A stretch of 36,775 nt of DNA from Burkholderiaceae bacterium. Lineage in GTDB: Bacteria > Pseudomonadota > Gammaproteobacteria > Burkholderiales > Burkholderiaceae. How positions within the stretch are numbered: the first letter of the stretch is position 1; each line of letters starts with the position of its first letter. A program made the position numbers and the translations under genes. The stretch spans positions 1 to 36,775 of the forward strand of contig CANFOL010000021.1 in assembly GCA_947448695.1 (NCBI GenBank), in the 5' to 3' direction. Positions 16,300 to 25,158 of this stretch are shown here, piece by piece. Below the pieces are notes generated by a model. The model made no database searches and was not told the origin of the DNA. It worked only from the letters and a program-made list of their open reading frames with translations.

Positions 16300-17517
16300 A
16301 TGACTATGACAAAATTTTATAATCAAACACGTCGTAATTTATTGATAGGCAGTGCTAGTTCGGTTGCGATTGCAGGCCTTGCAAGCTTTCAAAAAACTAT
16401 TTTTGCGCAAGCTGCGTCAGAGGTGATTAAGCCTCTGCCTCCCTATGTCGCTTGGAAAGATCCTAAAAGTTTGATTATTCATAGTTCAACGACCATTGAA
16501 ACTAAGCGTTCAGCCTTTGGCACAAGTGTAATAACGCCATCCGATCAACTCTACATTCGAAACAATCTTCCCGCCCCAAATGCAAGTATCGTTGCTAATC
16601 GAGATGCTTGGGAAATCAGTATTCAAGGTGTCAAAGAGCCTCGGGTATTTACCTTAGCGGAGTTGAAAAACTTAGGACTAGAAACTACAGCGGCAGTCCT
16701 TCAGTGTTCGGGTAACGGGCGTGGCTATTTTCCAAGCAAGCCCAGTGGGACCCCATGGACTGTGGGTGCAGCAGGCTGTGTGATTTGGAGTGGCGTTCCT
16801 CTCCGACTGGTCGCTCAAACACTAGGAGGTGTTCTGCCTAGTATGAAATTTATTACTGGTACCGGTGGTGAAAAATTACCTGAAGGTATTGATCCCAAAA
16901 GCATCATTGTCGAACGATCTGTTCCACTAGCCGCAATGCAGGATGCTCTATTAGCGTGGGAAATGAATGGCTCGCCAATCCCTCTTGCACATGGAGGCCC
17001 TTTAAGACTAGTGTTTCCAGGTTATACAGGCGTTAATAATATTAAATATATTAAAGAATTAACTTTCAGCGCCCAAGAAAGTGATGCCAAGATCATGTCT
17101 CACGGCTATCGGCTAACACCTCCGGGAGGAAAAACAGACCCGTCCCAACCATCCGTTCAAGAAATGAATATTAAGTCTTGGATTAACTCCCCATTTACTG
17201 ATAATGGTCCAGTTAGACCAGGTAAAGTTCAAATTCAAGGTGTTGCCTTTGGTGGGTTACACGCTGTCAAAGGCGTTGAAGTCTCTATTAATGGTGGAAA
17301 AACTTGGCAACAAGCACGTTTTGTAGGGCCCGACCTGGGCAAATATGCATGGCGACAATTTGTTCTTGAAAGTTTGCTAGGTACTGGTAGTTACACGCTT
17401 GCCTCAAGGGCCACTGATATTTCCGGAAAGACCCAACCTGAAACTAGAGGGGAAAATCAAAGTGGCTATAACAATAATAGCTGGGCAGACCATTCTTTTA
17501 AAATTACCGTTGCCTAA
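16300..17517 (+). CDS. sorA: SorA-type sulfite dehydrogenase, molybdopterin subunit
   Basis: A 405-residue protein. The Tat signal is QTRRNLLIGSAS (Arg11-Arg12) with cleavage near AQAAS. The sulfite-oxidase fold has the molybdenum-ligand cysteine in VLQCSGNGRGYF (Cys136), then AAGCVIWSGVPL, and a C-terminal dimerisation domain (about 290-405) with VEVSINGGKTWQQA and YAWRQF. These enzymes oxidise sulfite to sulfate in the periplasm and pass electrons to cytochrome c. The downstream gene is a small cytochrome c four bases away, giving the SorAB arrangement. SoxC is an alternative class, but no sox genes are nearby. Translation may start at ATG 16300 or 16306. Confidence 0.88.
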   Translation: MTMTKFYNQTRRNLLIGSASSVAIAGLASFQKTIFAQAASEVIKPLPPYVAWKDPKSLIIHSSTTIETKRSAFGTSVITPSDQLYIRNNLPAPNASIVANRDAWEISIQGVKEPRVFTLAELKNLGLETTAAVLQCSGNGRGYFPSKPSGTPWTVGAAGCVIWSGVPLRLVAQTLGGVLPSMKFITGTGGEKLPEGIDPKSIIVERSVPLAAMQDALLAWEMNGSPIPLAHGGPLRLVFPGYTGVNNIKYIKELTFSAQESDAKIMSHGYRLTPPGGKTDPSQPSVQEMNIKSWINSPFTDNGPVRPGKVQIQGVAFGGLHAVKGVEVSINGGKTWQQARFVGPDLGKYAWRQFVLESLLGTGSYTLASRATDISGKTQPETRGENQSGYNNNSWADHSFKITVA

Positions 17518-17521
17518 GAAT

Positions 17522-17854
17522 ATGCATTACAGAGTTTTTCTGAGACTAATATCCCTTACTTTGTTTTGTTTAACGACAGGTTTTGTGATGGCTGATGAGA
17601 CAAGCTATTTTGCCTTAGGTAAAAAACTTTTCTCTACCGCAGTCCCTGCCTGTGGCATTTGTCATACTTTAAAAGATGCTGGATCCGAAGGTGCTGTTGG
17701 TCCAATATTAGATGAATTAAAACCGAATCAAATCAGAGTGACCACTGCCCTTAACAATGGGATTGGAGCAATGCCCTCTTTTAAGGATAAACTTTCTCCC
17801 GAAGAAATAAGGGCTATTGCCACATATGTTTCCAAAGCAAGCGCAACTAATTAG
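17522..17854 (+). CDS. sorB: SorB-like monohaem cytochrome c, electron acceptor of SorA
   Basis: A 110-residue protein starting at the ATG at 17522, four bases after the sorA stop; the frame stays open further upstream only because it overlaps sorA. The signal peptide is about residues 1-23 (FLRLISLTLFCLTTGFVMA). The haem site is CGICH, and AMPSF supplies the likely axial methionine, followed by the terminal helix of class I cytochromes (EEIRAIATYVSKA). Such SorB subunits take electrons from the molybdenum subunit and hand them to the respiratory chain. Start spacing suggests translational coupling. Confidence 0.87.
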   Translation: MHYRVFLRLISLTLFCLTTGFVMADETSYFALGKKLFSTAVPACGICHTLKDAGSEGAVGPILDELKPNQIRVTTALNNGIGAMPSFKDKLSPEEIRAIATYVSKASATN

Positions 17855-17988
17855 TTGATAATTTACTTTGCACGTTAAACCGAGTAGTTGGCGAGCAATG
17901 AAGCTTTATACACTAGAGCCAGATTCAAGACTACTGATCTTATCTTAAAGTCTCGGATTGCCCAACAAGACTTCAATGGTAAGTCTAA

Positions 17989-19206
17989 TCATAATGAAGA
18001 AGGTGGTCTAGTTTTAAATAATGCAAAGGAAGCCTGCACAATCCCCGCAAATAAACCAATCGATACGCCAATTTGTAAAGCCAAATCATAAGAACCGAAA
18101 GCATCGAAGATTAGCCCACCACCAAAAGCACCTACAAAGCTGCCAAATTGATGGGCAATAAATGCAATGCCAACAAGCATCGCCTGCCATTTAACACCAA
18201 ACATTTCTGCGATGGAACCTGACACGAGTGGTATCACACCAAGCCAGAGGAATCCTATATATGCTGCAAAAATGAGCGTATTAGTCGGATTTGGAATGAC
18301 ATAAAAATAATATGCTATTCCAATAGAACGTAATATATAAATTAATCCTAATAAAAATAATTTGTTATAACGTCCACCCATCCAACCAAAAAATAAGCTT
18401 CCTAATGCATTGAATCCACCAATTACAGCTAAAGACTGGGCACTCAACATAGGATCTAAACCACATAATGCAAGGTAGGATGGTAAATGGGTCGTCAAAA
18501 AAATCAGCTGCATGCCACAAACAAAATACGCAATCGCCATGATGGCAAACGGCGGATATTTCAGTGCTTGAACAACCACCTTCATTGGCTTGATATCATC
18601 ATTTACAGACTTATCCATAATTGGCTTCTGATCAATGCCCCCTGCATACCAAGCGCCGGGTATAACTAGCGCAGCCATTACAACAAAACCAACCATCCCA
18701 ATACGCCAATCAAATGCCTGTATCAAGGCCTGACCAATTGGTGCCGCAACTAAGGCGCCCAACGATCCTGCCGCAGAAACTATACCAAGAATGAGACTTC
18801 GCTTTTCGGTGGGTACCGCCCTAGTTGCAACTGCCATGCCAATACCAGAACCGTTGCATGCAAGTGCACAGCCAATTAAAAAGCCTGCTCCAATAGTGAC
18901 CTCAACTACGCCATTAGCCATCGCTAAGACAATGATTCCTAAAAGATACAAAAAGGAACCAAGCACCATTACTATTTTAAAACCAACTCGTACTACCAAT
19001 ACTCCGGTAAATGGTTGCATTAAGCCCCATATTAAGTTTTGAATGGCAATTGCGAGTGTAAATTGGGAAACTGAAACACCAATATTTTGAGTTATTGCAG
19101 GCATAAATACCCCCAAACTTTGACGCATCCCTGTACTTAAGGAAAGCATCAAAGAAACTCCCAATAGAATTGGCAAGCTTGATTTAAGCCACGAATGATT
19201 ATTCAA
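17989..19206 (-). CDS. MFS transporter
   Basis: A 405-residue integral membrane protein with 12 predicted helices in two halves. The N-half includes SLSTGMRQSLGVFMPAI and GLMQPFTGVLVVRVG, the usual loop 2-3 region with a shortened RxG motif; the C-half includes LFFGWMGGRYNK. The overall pattern resembles the MFS clade with oxalate/formate-antiporter-like and monocarboxylate carriers. The substrate is not predictable. It is monocistronic and converges on the sorAB operon, with a gap of about 134 bases between the ends. Confidence 0.88.
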   Translation of the reverse strand: MNNHSWLKSSLPILLGVSLMLSLSTGMRQSLGVFMPAITQNIGVSVSQFTLAIAIQNLIWGLMQPFTGVLVVRVGFKIVMVLGSFLYLLGIIVLAMANGVVEVTIGAGFLIGCALACNGSGIGMAVATRAVPTEKRSLILGIVSAAGSLGALVAAPIGQALIQAFDWRIGMVGFVVMAALVIPGAWYAGGIDQKPIMDKSVNDDIKPMKVVVQALKYPPFAIMAIAYFVCGMQLIFLTTHLPSYLALCGLDPMLSAQSLAVIGGFNALGSLFFGWMGGRYNKLFLLGLIYILRSIGIAYYFYVIPNPTNTLIFAAYIGFLWLGVIPLVSGSIAEMFGVKWQAMLVGIAFIAHQFGSFVGAFGGGLIFDAFGSYDLALQIGVSIGLFAGIVQASFALFKTRPPSSL

Positions 19207-19392
19207 TTTATTTAATTTAGTAAAGTAAGCTATATTTTAGCTCTTAGGATGTATGCCTAAATAGAACTTCATAGCATGGGGCTCGTCAAGCGGTCAGACT
19301 TTTTAGCCAACTTTAAACGTTTCTTCATGTAACGCTTTAGAGAGCGGGCCCATCAACCCAAGGCAAGTCTTTAAAGAATTAGTGAAATCAAA

Positions 19393-19803
19393 TTAGACTT
19401 CCCGCCAAAGCGACTTTAATACTTGAAAGGTTTTTGCATCTGGATTATCAATCTTAGCCATTAATCCAGAAAATTGGGGGAAAACTATTGTAAATTCCTG
19501 CGTATCAAATAACTTCATCGACCACTTTGGAAAGCGTCTGCCTTCAATTTCCGTGATACCTAACATTTCAATATTACGATGTCTTGAATCGTTTTTAATT
19601 CTGCCCCAAGTTTCCTCTACTGCACTTCTAGAGCCCTCAAGGACTTGACCAAAATATCCTTTATCAAAAAAGAGGATACCCGTAATAGAGTTTGATTTAT
19701 TTGAAGTGATGGAAGTATCAACTATCGCTGTCAAACCCCAAATATTCATTCCTGTTTCAGCTTCACTTAAGTACTTTAATTCAACCAAATCTGATTTATG
19801 CAT
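19393..19803 (-). CDS. BLUF-domain blue-light sensor protein
   Basis: A 136-residue protein consisting mostly of one BLUF domain. The photoactive residues are all present with the spacing of AppA: Tyr11, Asn35 (24 later), Gln53 (42 later), Trp94 and Met96. Other family blocks are SITGILFFDKGYFGQVLEG and NDSRHRNIEML. BLUF domains bind FAD noncovalently and switch hydrogen bonding on blue light. There is no output domain beyond a short C-terminal helical tail, so signalling must go through a partner. The neighbouring divergent gene is a broken Crp/Fnr regulator; no EAL or other effector is adjacent. Confidence 0.9.
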   Translation of the reverse strand: MHKSDLVELKYLSEAETGMNIWGLTAIVDTSITSNKSNSITGILFFDKGYFGQVLEGSRSAVEETWGRIKNDSRHRNIEMLGITEIEGRRFPKWSMKLFDTQEFTIVFPQFSGLMAKIDNPDAKTFQVLKSLWREV

Positions 19804-19988
19804 AGCGTGTACTCGAAATAGATTAAATGAACAAAATCAGGACTAAACAGTCCATTGAACTAAATTGTGATGCTACTAGAGCATAAGAAATTGATATGTT
19901 CGGTAACGCACATAAGACATCACTTATATTCTGTAACATATAGTCTTGATTTACTTTTAAAACTATTGTCAAAAATAAAATTAAATAT

Positions 19989-20726
19989 ATGGCCATAGGC
20001 ATGCAAATGAATCAAATTGAAGTAAAAGATCAGAATTGGCTTTTTCAGTCTATTCCAGAAGATGCTTGGCAGAGACTTTTGCCTCATATTGAAGAGTATG
20101 ATTTACCGCTAGGCTTTGTTTTATCAGAGTCGGGCTCCAAAAGTTCATATCTTTATTTTCCTACCAATGCTATTGTTTCTCTGCTCTACAACTTAGAGAA
20201 TGGATCTTCGGCTGAAATTGCCGTTGTTGGTAATGAAGGCTGCGCAGGGGTTGCACTCTTTATGGATGGAAACTCCATGCTAACAACGTCAGTAGTACAA
20301 AGCGCCGGCAAGAGTTATCGCATTAACGCAAACATCATTATGGAGGAATTTAATAAGGCGGGCGCAGTCATGCGCTTATTATTGCGCTATACCCAAGCCT
20401 TAATTACACAAATGATGCAAACGGCAGTTTGCAATCGTCATCACTCCCTTGATCAATAGTTCTGTCGCTGGCTACTGTTAAGTTTAGACAGATTACATAG
20501 CAATGAACTTGTAATGACCCAAGAGCTGATTGCCAACATGCTAGGAGTGCGCAGAGAAGGTGTTACAGAAGCAGCTCTCAAAGTGCAAAAAGCTGGTCTG
20601 ATTAAATATACGCGAGGGCATATCACCATCCTAGACCGCCCGGGTCTCGAGAAGCGAACATGTGAATGCTATCAAGTTGTTAAAACGGAATCTGAGCGCC
20701 TTCTTCCAAAAAAAATAGCTGTTTAG
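19989..20726 (+). pseudogene. Crp/Fnr-family regulator broken by one amber codon
   Basis: Two consecutive pieces in the same frame make one complete regulator. The first (to 20459) is the cyclic-nucleotide-binding-like domain, with YLYFPTNAIVSLLYNLENG and VGNEGCAGVALFMDG. After TAG (20457-20459) the frame goes on without shift as FCRWLLLSLDRL and the HTH block TQELIANMLGVRREGVTEAAL. In relatives the residue at the stop is normally glutamine (a QQLCRWLL-type sequence), so CAG to TAG is the simplest change. The product is probably a 156-residue DNA-binding-deficient stub. A TTG, GTG or ATG (20514) restart could make a separate HTH piece. Sequencing error or suppression are alternatives. Confidence 0.85.
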
Positions 20727-20984
20727 TTGTGTAACAATTAGTGAGCTGGAAATATGAATGATTTAAATAATTGCAGTAATAATGTCACCTCTTTGCTCCA
20801 AATAGACATTTGCGTCTAATTGGCAAATAAAAAAATGGAATGTGCGACAGCAAACAGATAAGAATTACGTAATCTCATAAGATTAAATCTTGGATAGTGA
20901 ATAGTACCTGGCATGTTCTATCAAAATTATTCCTAACCTGTCATCAGCATTACACCTTAACGTATGGCCTTTACAACCCATTCT

Positions 20985-20989
20985 CAGGA
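20985..20989 (+). promoter_or_regulatory. Shine-Dalgarno fixing the start of the His-rich protein
   Basis: AGGAG lies 7 bases before the ATG at 20997, favouring this start over the in-frame ATG at 20964. Confidence 0.65.
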
Positions 20990-20996
20990 GAATTTC

Positions 20997-21272
20997 ATGC
21001 AACATGAAGACTCAAGGCATTCACATCCATTAGATAAGAATCACGTACATCATCAAAGTGCAGCCGAGCATTTTCATGCGAAGGCAGCCAACCATCATGA
21101 GCAAGCCATGAAGAGTCACCGAGAAGCCGCGAGGATGCGTGAGTTGGGCAATCATGAGGCTTCTGCTACCCATGCACTTGTGGCACATGCTCATGCACTA
21201 AAGGCATTACAGAATAGTGAAGATGCTATTAATGAGCATGCCAATATTCAATCAGCAGTTCAAAGGCCTTAA
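20997..21272 (+). CDS. Histidine-rich small protein
   Basis: A 91-residue protein taken from the ATG at 20997 with its AGGAG site; a start at 20964 would add 11 residues. Histidine makes up nearly a fifth of the chain, spread as HxxxH and HH patterns (HHQSAAEHFHAKAANHHEQA, then SHREAARM and ATHALVAHAHAL). The patterns fit an amphipathic helical hairpin with a histidine face. There is no signal peptide and no cysteine. A metal-binding or stress-related role is inference. Similar small helical proteins occur in Burkholderiales stress regions, but I cannot name a family. Confidence 0.75.
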   Translation: MQHEDSRHSHPLDKNHVHHQSAAEHFHAKAANHHEQAMKSHREAARMRELGNHEASATHALVAHAHALKALQNSEDAINEHANIQSAVQRP

Positions 21273-21393
21273 TCATTAAGTCAGACTGGATGTCTACATG
21301 CACACTTTTTTACTCCATGTAAATCTTAAAGTACTTTAGTTACGATTTTAATATATGCCTAACTCTTCATACCCCGGCAAGCTTAAGTGAATT

Positions 21394-21729
21394 TTAATCA
21401 TTTTTTGAGGATGTTTGCACCACGGGTAATATAGACTCAAATGGCTTCAACAATATTTCTAGCTCCATCATAATTTCTTGCCACAAGAGGCTATGCTGTT
21501 CTTGAACAGCTCCTGTTATTTTTTTCTCGAATGCATCAGTTTTTACTGAGTTGATGAAGTTCGCAAGTGACTCACGCTTAGCTTTAATAGGTGCTAACTG
21601 AGTCTCTATGTTCACATCAGGATGATTGGCGTTCAGTTGTAAAGCCTGTTGGTAAACCTCATCAATATGCTTAAGACGAGCTTCATAAAGGAGAATATTT
21701 TGATCTACTATTTCATATGTATGAGTCAT
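21394..21729 (-). CDS. Hypothetical helical protein
   Basis: A 111-residue protein with an ATG start. It is predicted almost fully helical, with heptad-like stretches (NILLYEARLKHIDEVYQQAL and LLWQEIMMELEILLKPF). There are no cysteines, signal peptide or recognisable motif. It is monocistronic and on the same strand as the PPOX-fold gene upstream, with a gap of about 140 bases. I do not recognise it. Confidence 0.65.
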   Translation of the reverse strand: MTHTYEIVDQNILLYEARLKHIDEVYQQALQLNANHPDVNIETQLAPIKAKRESLANFINSVKTDAFEKKITGAVQEQHSLLWQEIMMELEILLKPFESILPVVQTSSKND

Positions 21730-21872
21730 TTTAATCTGTCGCCTTATTGAATAATACTACCTAAAGTAATGGCTAATTTAGTGATACCTTAACTAATCTA
21801 AGAAACTACGTTTGGCCAGTTATAGAGACTCATGAAAGTTTATAGTCAGGCGAAATTATTACTGTACTATTG

Positions 21873-22370
21873 CTACTTTTTCTTTAAGATAACCTTATCG
21901 TGCTGATCACTATCCGTTTTTGCACTTTCTCCGGCAATTAATGCCTTAAACGCACTATAAGCAAATTTAAGCCCCTGGATTCCAGCACCATCCCAAAATT
22001 CGCCTTCCTTGGAGGTAAATCTGAGCAAGGTAATACTCGGATCAGACTTACCTTTAGGAAACCACAAAGTCCAAGCTTCTTTCCACATCTGCTCAATTAA
22101 TTCACGATCCTGAAGTACGACCAAATCACCACTTACCGTTGCAAATTTCCTTGTTCCTTGAAAAGTGAGCAACGCATGGGGATCGGCACTAATTTCATCA
22201 ACCTTTACTGAGTTGATATCGGTCACGAGAAAAGCGGTGTGCATTTCCTTATCTAATCGCGCAACAGTCATGGGCCGCGCATGCATTCCAGTTCTGCTGT
22301 ATGTTACCAACATTGCAACATCAAAATCACTCACTAAATCGAACAAATTTTTAGTCCCGGAATTTTCCAT
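21873..22370 (-). CDS. General-stress-type PPOX-fold flavoprotein
   Basis: A 165-residue protein of the pyridoxamine-5'-phosphate-oxidase-like split-barrel fold, closest in layout to 'general stress protein 26'. Visible blocks: FDVAMLVTYSRTGMHARPMT near the N-terminus, then FLVTDINSVKVDEI, FATVSGDLVVLQD, MWKEAWTLWFPKG and FWDGAG. These proteins bind FMN or FAD or related cofactors; the physiological reaction is unclear. The C-terminal Lys/Asp-rich tail is not part of the fold. The ABC transporter operon diverges upstream. Confidence 0.85.
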   Translation of the reverse strand: MENSGTKNLFDLVSDFDVAMLVTYSRTGMHARPMTVARLDKEMHTAFLVTDINSVKVDEISADPHALLTFQGTRKFATVSGDLVVLQDRELIEQMWKEAWTLWFPKGKSDPSITLLRFTSKEGEFWDGAGIQGLKFAYSAFKALIAGESAKTDSDQHDKVILKKK

Positions 22371-22733
22371 TAGCCCTAGCTCCCTACCTTTTTAAGATTC
22401 GTAAGTTTTTATCTTCTTTCATCCTAAAGATTCGCGGGAAAAATACAGTGCGTTAACCAACATAATGCTTAAGGCATCATTAACTATAAATAATGATGCC
22501 TAAAATCTGCTCCAAAATATCCGATCATTTCAAACGCTAAATGCACAATATCATGATGAATAAATGATAAAAGACGAATTACATTTGCTATTGCGGCTAG
22601 TCCTTTACAGGCATCAAATAATGTAATTATTTTTAAAGCTTTTAGAAAAGAGCTGAATCATGACTCTGTTTTAAGAATCATCTAGAAAAACAATCTCTGA
22701 AGAGTCTCTCAATTTCCAATATGATTAGGCTAT
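22371..22733. other. Divergent intergenic region with a perfect hairpin
   Basis: 363 bases between the PPOX-fold gene and the ABC operon. AGGCATCATTA (22472-22482) and TAATGATGCCT (22491-22501) form a perfect 11-base inverted repeat with an 8-base A/T loop. It lies about 100 bases upstream of the minus-strand start and has no T-run, so an operator is as likely as a terminator. No coding remnant was firmly identified in the rest. Confidence 0.5.
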
Positions 22734-23675
22734 ATGCATAATATTCTTTCCATTTCTCATCTTTATAAGACCTATCAGTCGGGTTTCCAAGCACTAAAAG
22801 ATATTAATTTGGAGATCTCCAAAGGTGAAATATTTGCTCTTCTTGGACAAAATGGTGCGGGGAAAACAACACTGATAAGTATCATTTGCGGAATTGTTAA
22901 TCCCAGCAGTGGTCAGGTTTTAGTTGACGGCAACAATATCATTACCAATTACCGTGATGCAAGAGCACAAATTGGTCTTGTTCCTCAGGAGCTTTCTACC
23001 GATTCTTTTGAAACTGTTTGGAATACAGTCACCTTTAGTCGCGGTCTTTATGGGAAAGCTCCCAATCCAACACTCATTGAGAAAATCCTTAAGGATCTTT
23101 CTTTATGGGATAAGCGTCATAACAAAATAATGACGCTATCTGGCGGCATGAAACGAAGAGTCATGATTGCTAAAGCTCTTTCTCACGAACCTAAAATTCT
23201 ATTTCTAGATGAGCCTACTGCTGGGGTTGATGTCAGCCTCAGAAAAGATATGTGGAAGCTAGTCAACATTCTCAAAGATAATGGTACTACTGTCATTCTC
23301 ACGACCCACTATATTGAAGAGGCTGAGGAGATGGCAGACCGCATTGGAATCATCCATAGTGGCGAACTTATTATGGTGGATGACAAATTAGCCTTAATGA
23401 CTAAATTAGGCAAAAAAGAATTAACGCTTGAGTTACAAAATCCACTTCAGAGTCTTCCAAAAGAACTCGATTTAACTGGACTGAGTCTTTCAGAAGACAA
23501 ATGTGAACTTATATATCGATTTGATTCTAAAGATGAGGATATTAATATTGCCCAACTATTACAAAAAATAGCTAATCTAGGTATTGTCTTTAAAGACCTG
23601 CATACAAAGCAGAGTTCATTAGAGGAAATATTTGTCAATCTTGTCAATTCAGAGGCGAATACCCATGAAGTTTAA
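22734..23675 (+). CDS. ABC-2 type exporter ATP-binding subunit (YadG-like)
   Basis: A 313-residue ATPase. Walker A is GQNGAGKTT at residues 38-46, then the Q-loop in LVPQELS, the signature LSGGMKRR, Walker [13 protein letters not shown] and the switch histidine in TTHYIEEAE. The C-terminal extension (about 215-313) is typical of ABC-2 exporters that move drugs, lipids or polysaccharides. It resembles E. coli YadG, also paired with a YadH-like permease. The start ATG has no strong ribosome site. The stop overlaps the permease start by 11 bases. The exported substrate is unknown. Confidence 0.9.
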   Translation: MHNILSISHLYKTYQSGFQALKDINLEISKGEIFALLGQNGAGKTTLISIICGIVNPSSGQVLVDGNNIITNYRDARAQIGLVPQELSTDSFETVWNTVTFSRGLYGKAPNPTLIEKILKDLSLWDKRHNKIMTLSGGMKRRVMIAKALSHEPKILFLDEPTAGVDVSLRKDMWKLVNILKDNGTTVILTTHYIEEAEEMADRIGIIHSGELIMVDDKLALMTKLGKKELTLELQNPLQSLPKELDLTGLSLSEDKCELIYRFDSKDEDINIAQLLQKIANLGIVFKDLHTKQSSLEEIFVNLVNSEANTHEV

Positions 23676-24432
23676 TTACTACGGTATGCGAGCCATTTAT
23701 ATGTTTGAAATGGCTCGAACTCGTCGTACCTTAACGCAAAGCATTATTGCTCCTGTCATTTCTACTTCTTTGTACTTTGTTGTTTTTGGATCCGCTATTG
23801 GTTCGCGCATCACGCAGATGGATGGTATTTCCTATGGCGCCTTCATCGTGCCAGGTCTCATCATGCTCTCACTTCTGACGCAAAGCATTTCTTATGCATC
23901 CTTTGGAATCTACTTTCCTAAATTTAGTGGGACTATTTACGAAATACTTTCTGCGCCGATATCGCCATTAGAGATTGTGGTTGGCTATGTTGGTGCCGCC
24001 GCGAGCAAAGCTATTGCCTTGGGGCTCATCATTCTTTTAACTGCTGCTTTTTTTGTTCCACTTCAAGTAGATCATCCTTTTTGGATGTTGTTTTATCTAG
24101 TAATCACTTCAATCACTTTTAGTATGATTGGCTTTATTATTGGAATATGGGCAGATGGCTTTGAAAAACTTCAAGTAATACCCTTACTAATTATTACGCC
24201 CTTAACATTCCTCGGCGGAAGCTTTTATTCAATCTCTGTTTTACCTCTTTTCTGGCAAAAAGTTGCTTTACTCAACCCCGTTGTGTACCTCATTAGCGGC
24301 TTTCGCTGGAGCTTTTATAGTATCGAAGATGTGGCCTTATGGATAAGCCTGGGAATGACAATGGCTTTTTTAGCAATTTCGATTGGGATAGTGTATTGGA
24401 TATTTAAAACTGGTTATCGACTTAAGAAATAA
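23665..24432 (+). CDS. ABC-2 type exporter permease (YadH-like)
   Basis: About 255 residues from the ATG at 23665; an upstream in-frame start at 23632 lies inside the ATPase gene and is unlikely. Six membrane segments are visible (for example [34 protein letters not shown] and [17 protein letters not shown]). The N-terminal amphipathic part [14 protein letters not shown] and the motif FLGGSFYSI are typical of ABC-2 permeases of the YadH class. It overlaps the ATPase gene by 11 bases, so the two are co-translated as one exporter. Confidence 0.9.
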   Translation: MKFNYYGMRAIYMFEMARTRRTLTQSIIAPVISTSLYFVVFGSAIGSRITQMDGISYGAFIVPGLIMLSLLTQSISYASFGIYFPKFSGTIYEILSAPISPLEIVVGYVGAAASKAIALGLIILLTAAFFVPLQVDHPFWMLFYLVITSITFSMIGFIIGIWADGFEKLQVIPLLIITPLTFLGGSFYSISVLPLFWQKVALLNPVVYLISGFRWSFYSIEDVALWISLGMTMAFLAISIGIVYWIFKTGYRLKK

Positions 24433-25003
24433 TTCTACCGCCTTTGAATCATCTCATTTTAAACAATTTGATAACCGGGAGCGCGATGAACGTACAGATT
24501 TATTGCTGGATGCGTTGGCTTTGCAACCAGGTATGGTTGTTGCTGATATTGGTGCCGGTACCGGCTATTTATCACGTCGCATGGCTCCACTTGTTATGCC
24601 CTGCGGAAAATTCATAGCACTTGATTTACAGCCTGAAATGGTGAATTTTTTACAAACCGGAGTGAAACGTTTAGGGCTTTCGCAGATCGAAGTAAAGCTA
24701 AGTGCGGTCGACATATTAAATTACCTAAGAACTCAATCGATATGGCCATTATGGTCGATGTGTATCACGAACTGGCCTACCCCTTATGAAGTAATGCTCA
24801 GCATCACACAGGCCCTCAAGCCACGTGGTCACATCGTCTTCGTGGAATATAAAGCAGAAGATACACCCGTACCAATCAAACCCTTGCATAAAATGAGTGA
24901 GGCGCAAATCAAGCGGGAAGCAGGTATTTTTGCGTTGGAATGGGAGCGGACTGTGAGCACACTACCATAGCAATATGTTGTGGTATTTCGTAAACGAGAA
25001 TAA
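24431..25003 (+). pseudogene. Decayed SAM-dependent methyltransferase
   Basis: The SAM site VVADIGAGTGYLSRRMA is intact, preceded in frame by FKQFDNRERDERTD with no ATG; only TTG at 24503 is available. At about 24712-24714 one base is missing. The true protein then continues in the next frame (IKLPKNSIDMAIMVDVYHEL, bases 24714-24777), and an extra T at about 24784 restores the first frame at YEVMLSITQALKPRG. Last, TAG (24968-24970) interrupts LP*QYVVVFRKRE, which runs on to TAA at 25003; tryptophan is the likely original residue. So three lesions break a class I methyltransferase of the DVYHE type. It follows the exporter permease directly. Confidence 0.8.
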
Positions 25004-25158
25004 ATCTAAGCATAAATCCTGAGCCATTAGTGGAGTTAAATCTCAATAGTCCTGTTTTTCAATCTTCCTTAGATAATCTAGAACTAGTAGGGCAAGAAAA
25101 GATTTTTGCTACTTTCCAAAAGACGAGAAATCATTAATCACCCATTTTTAGCTAAGTT
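25004..25158. other. Short intergenic region
   Basis: 155 bases between the decayed methyltransferase and the end of the minus-strand operon. A 40-odd-codon plus-strand frame is open here but lacks an ATG and a recognisable product. Confidence 0.35.

Noticed and set aside
19259..19385. Possible structured RNA between the BLUF and MFS genes
   Set aside because: Only a weak CGCT/AGCG hairpin is visible; no conserved RNA family pattern was recognised.
25025..25132. Short plus-strand frame after the decayed methyltransferase
   Set aside because: It has fewer than 50 codons, no ATG and no family resemblance; it may be leftover coding sequence but cannot be supported.
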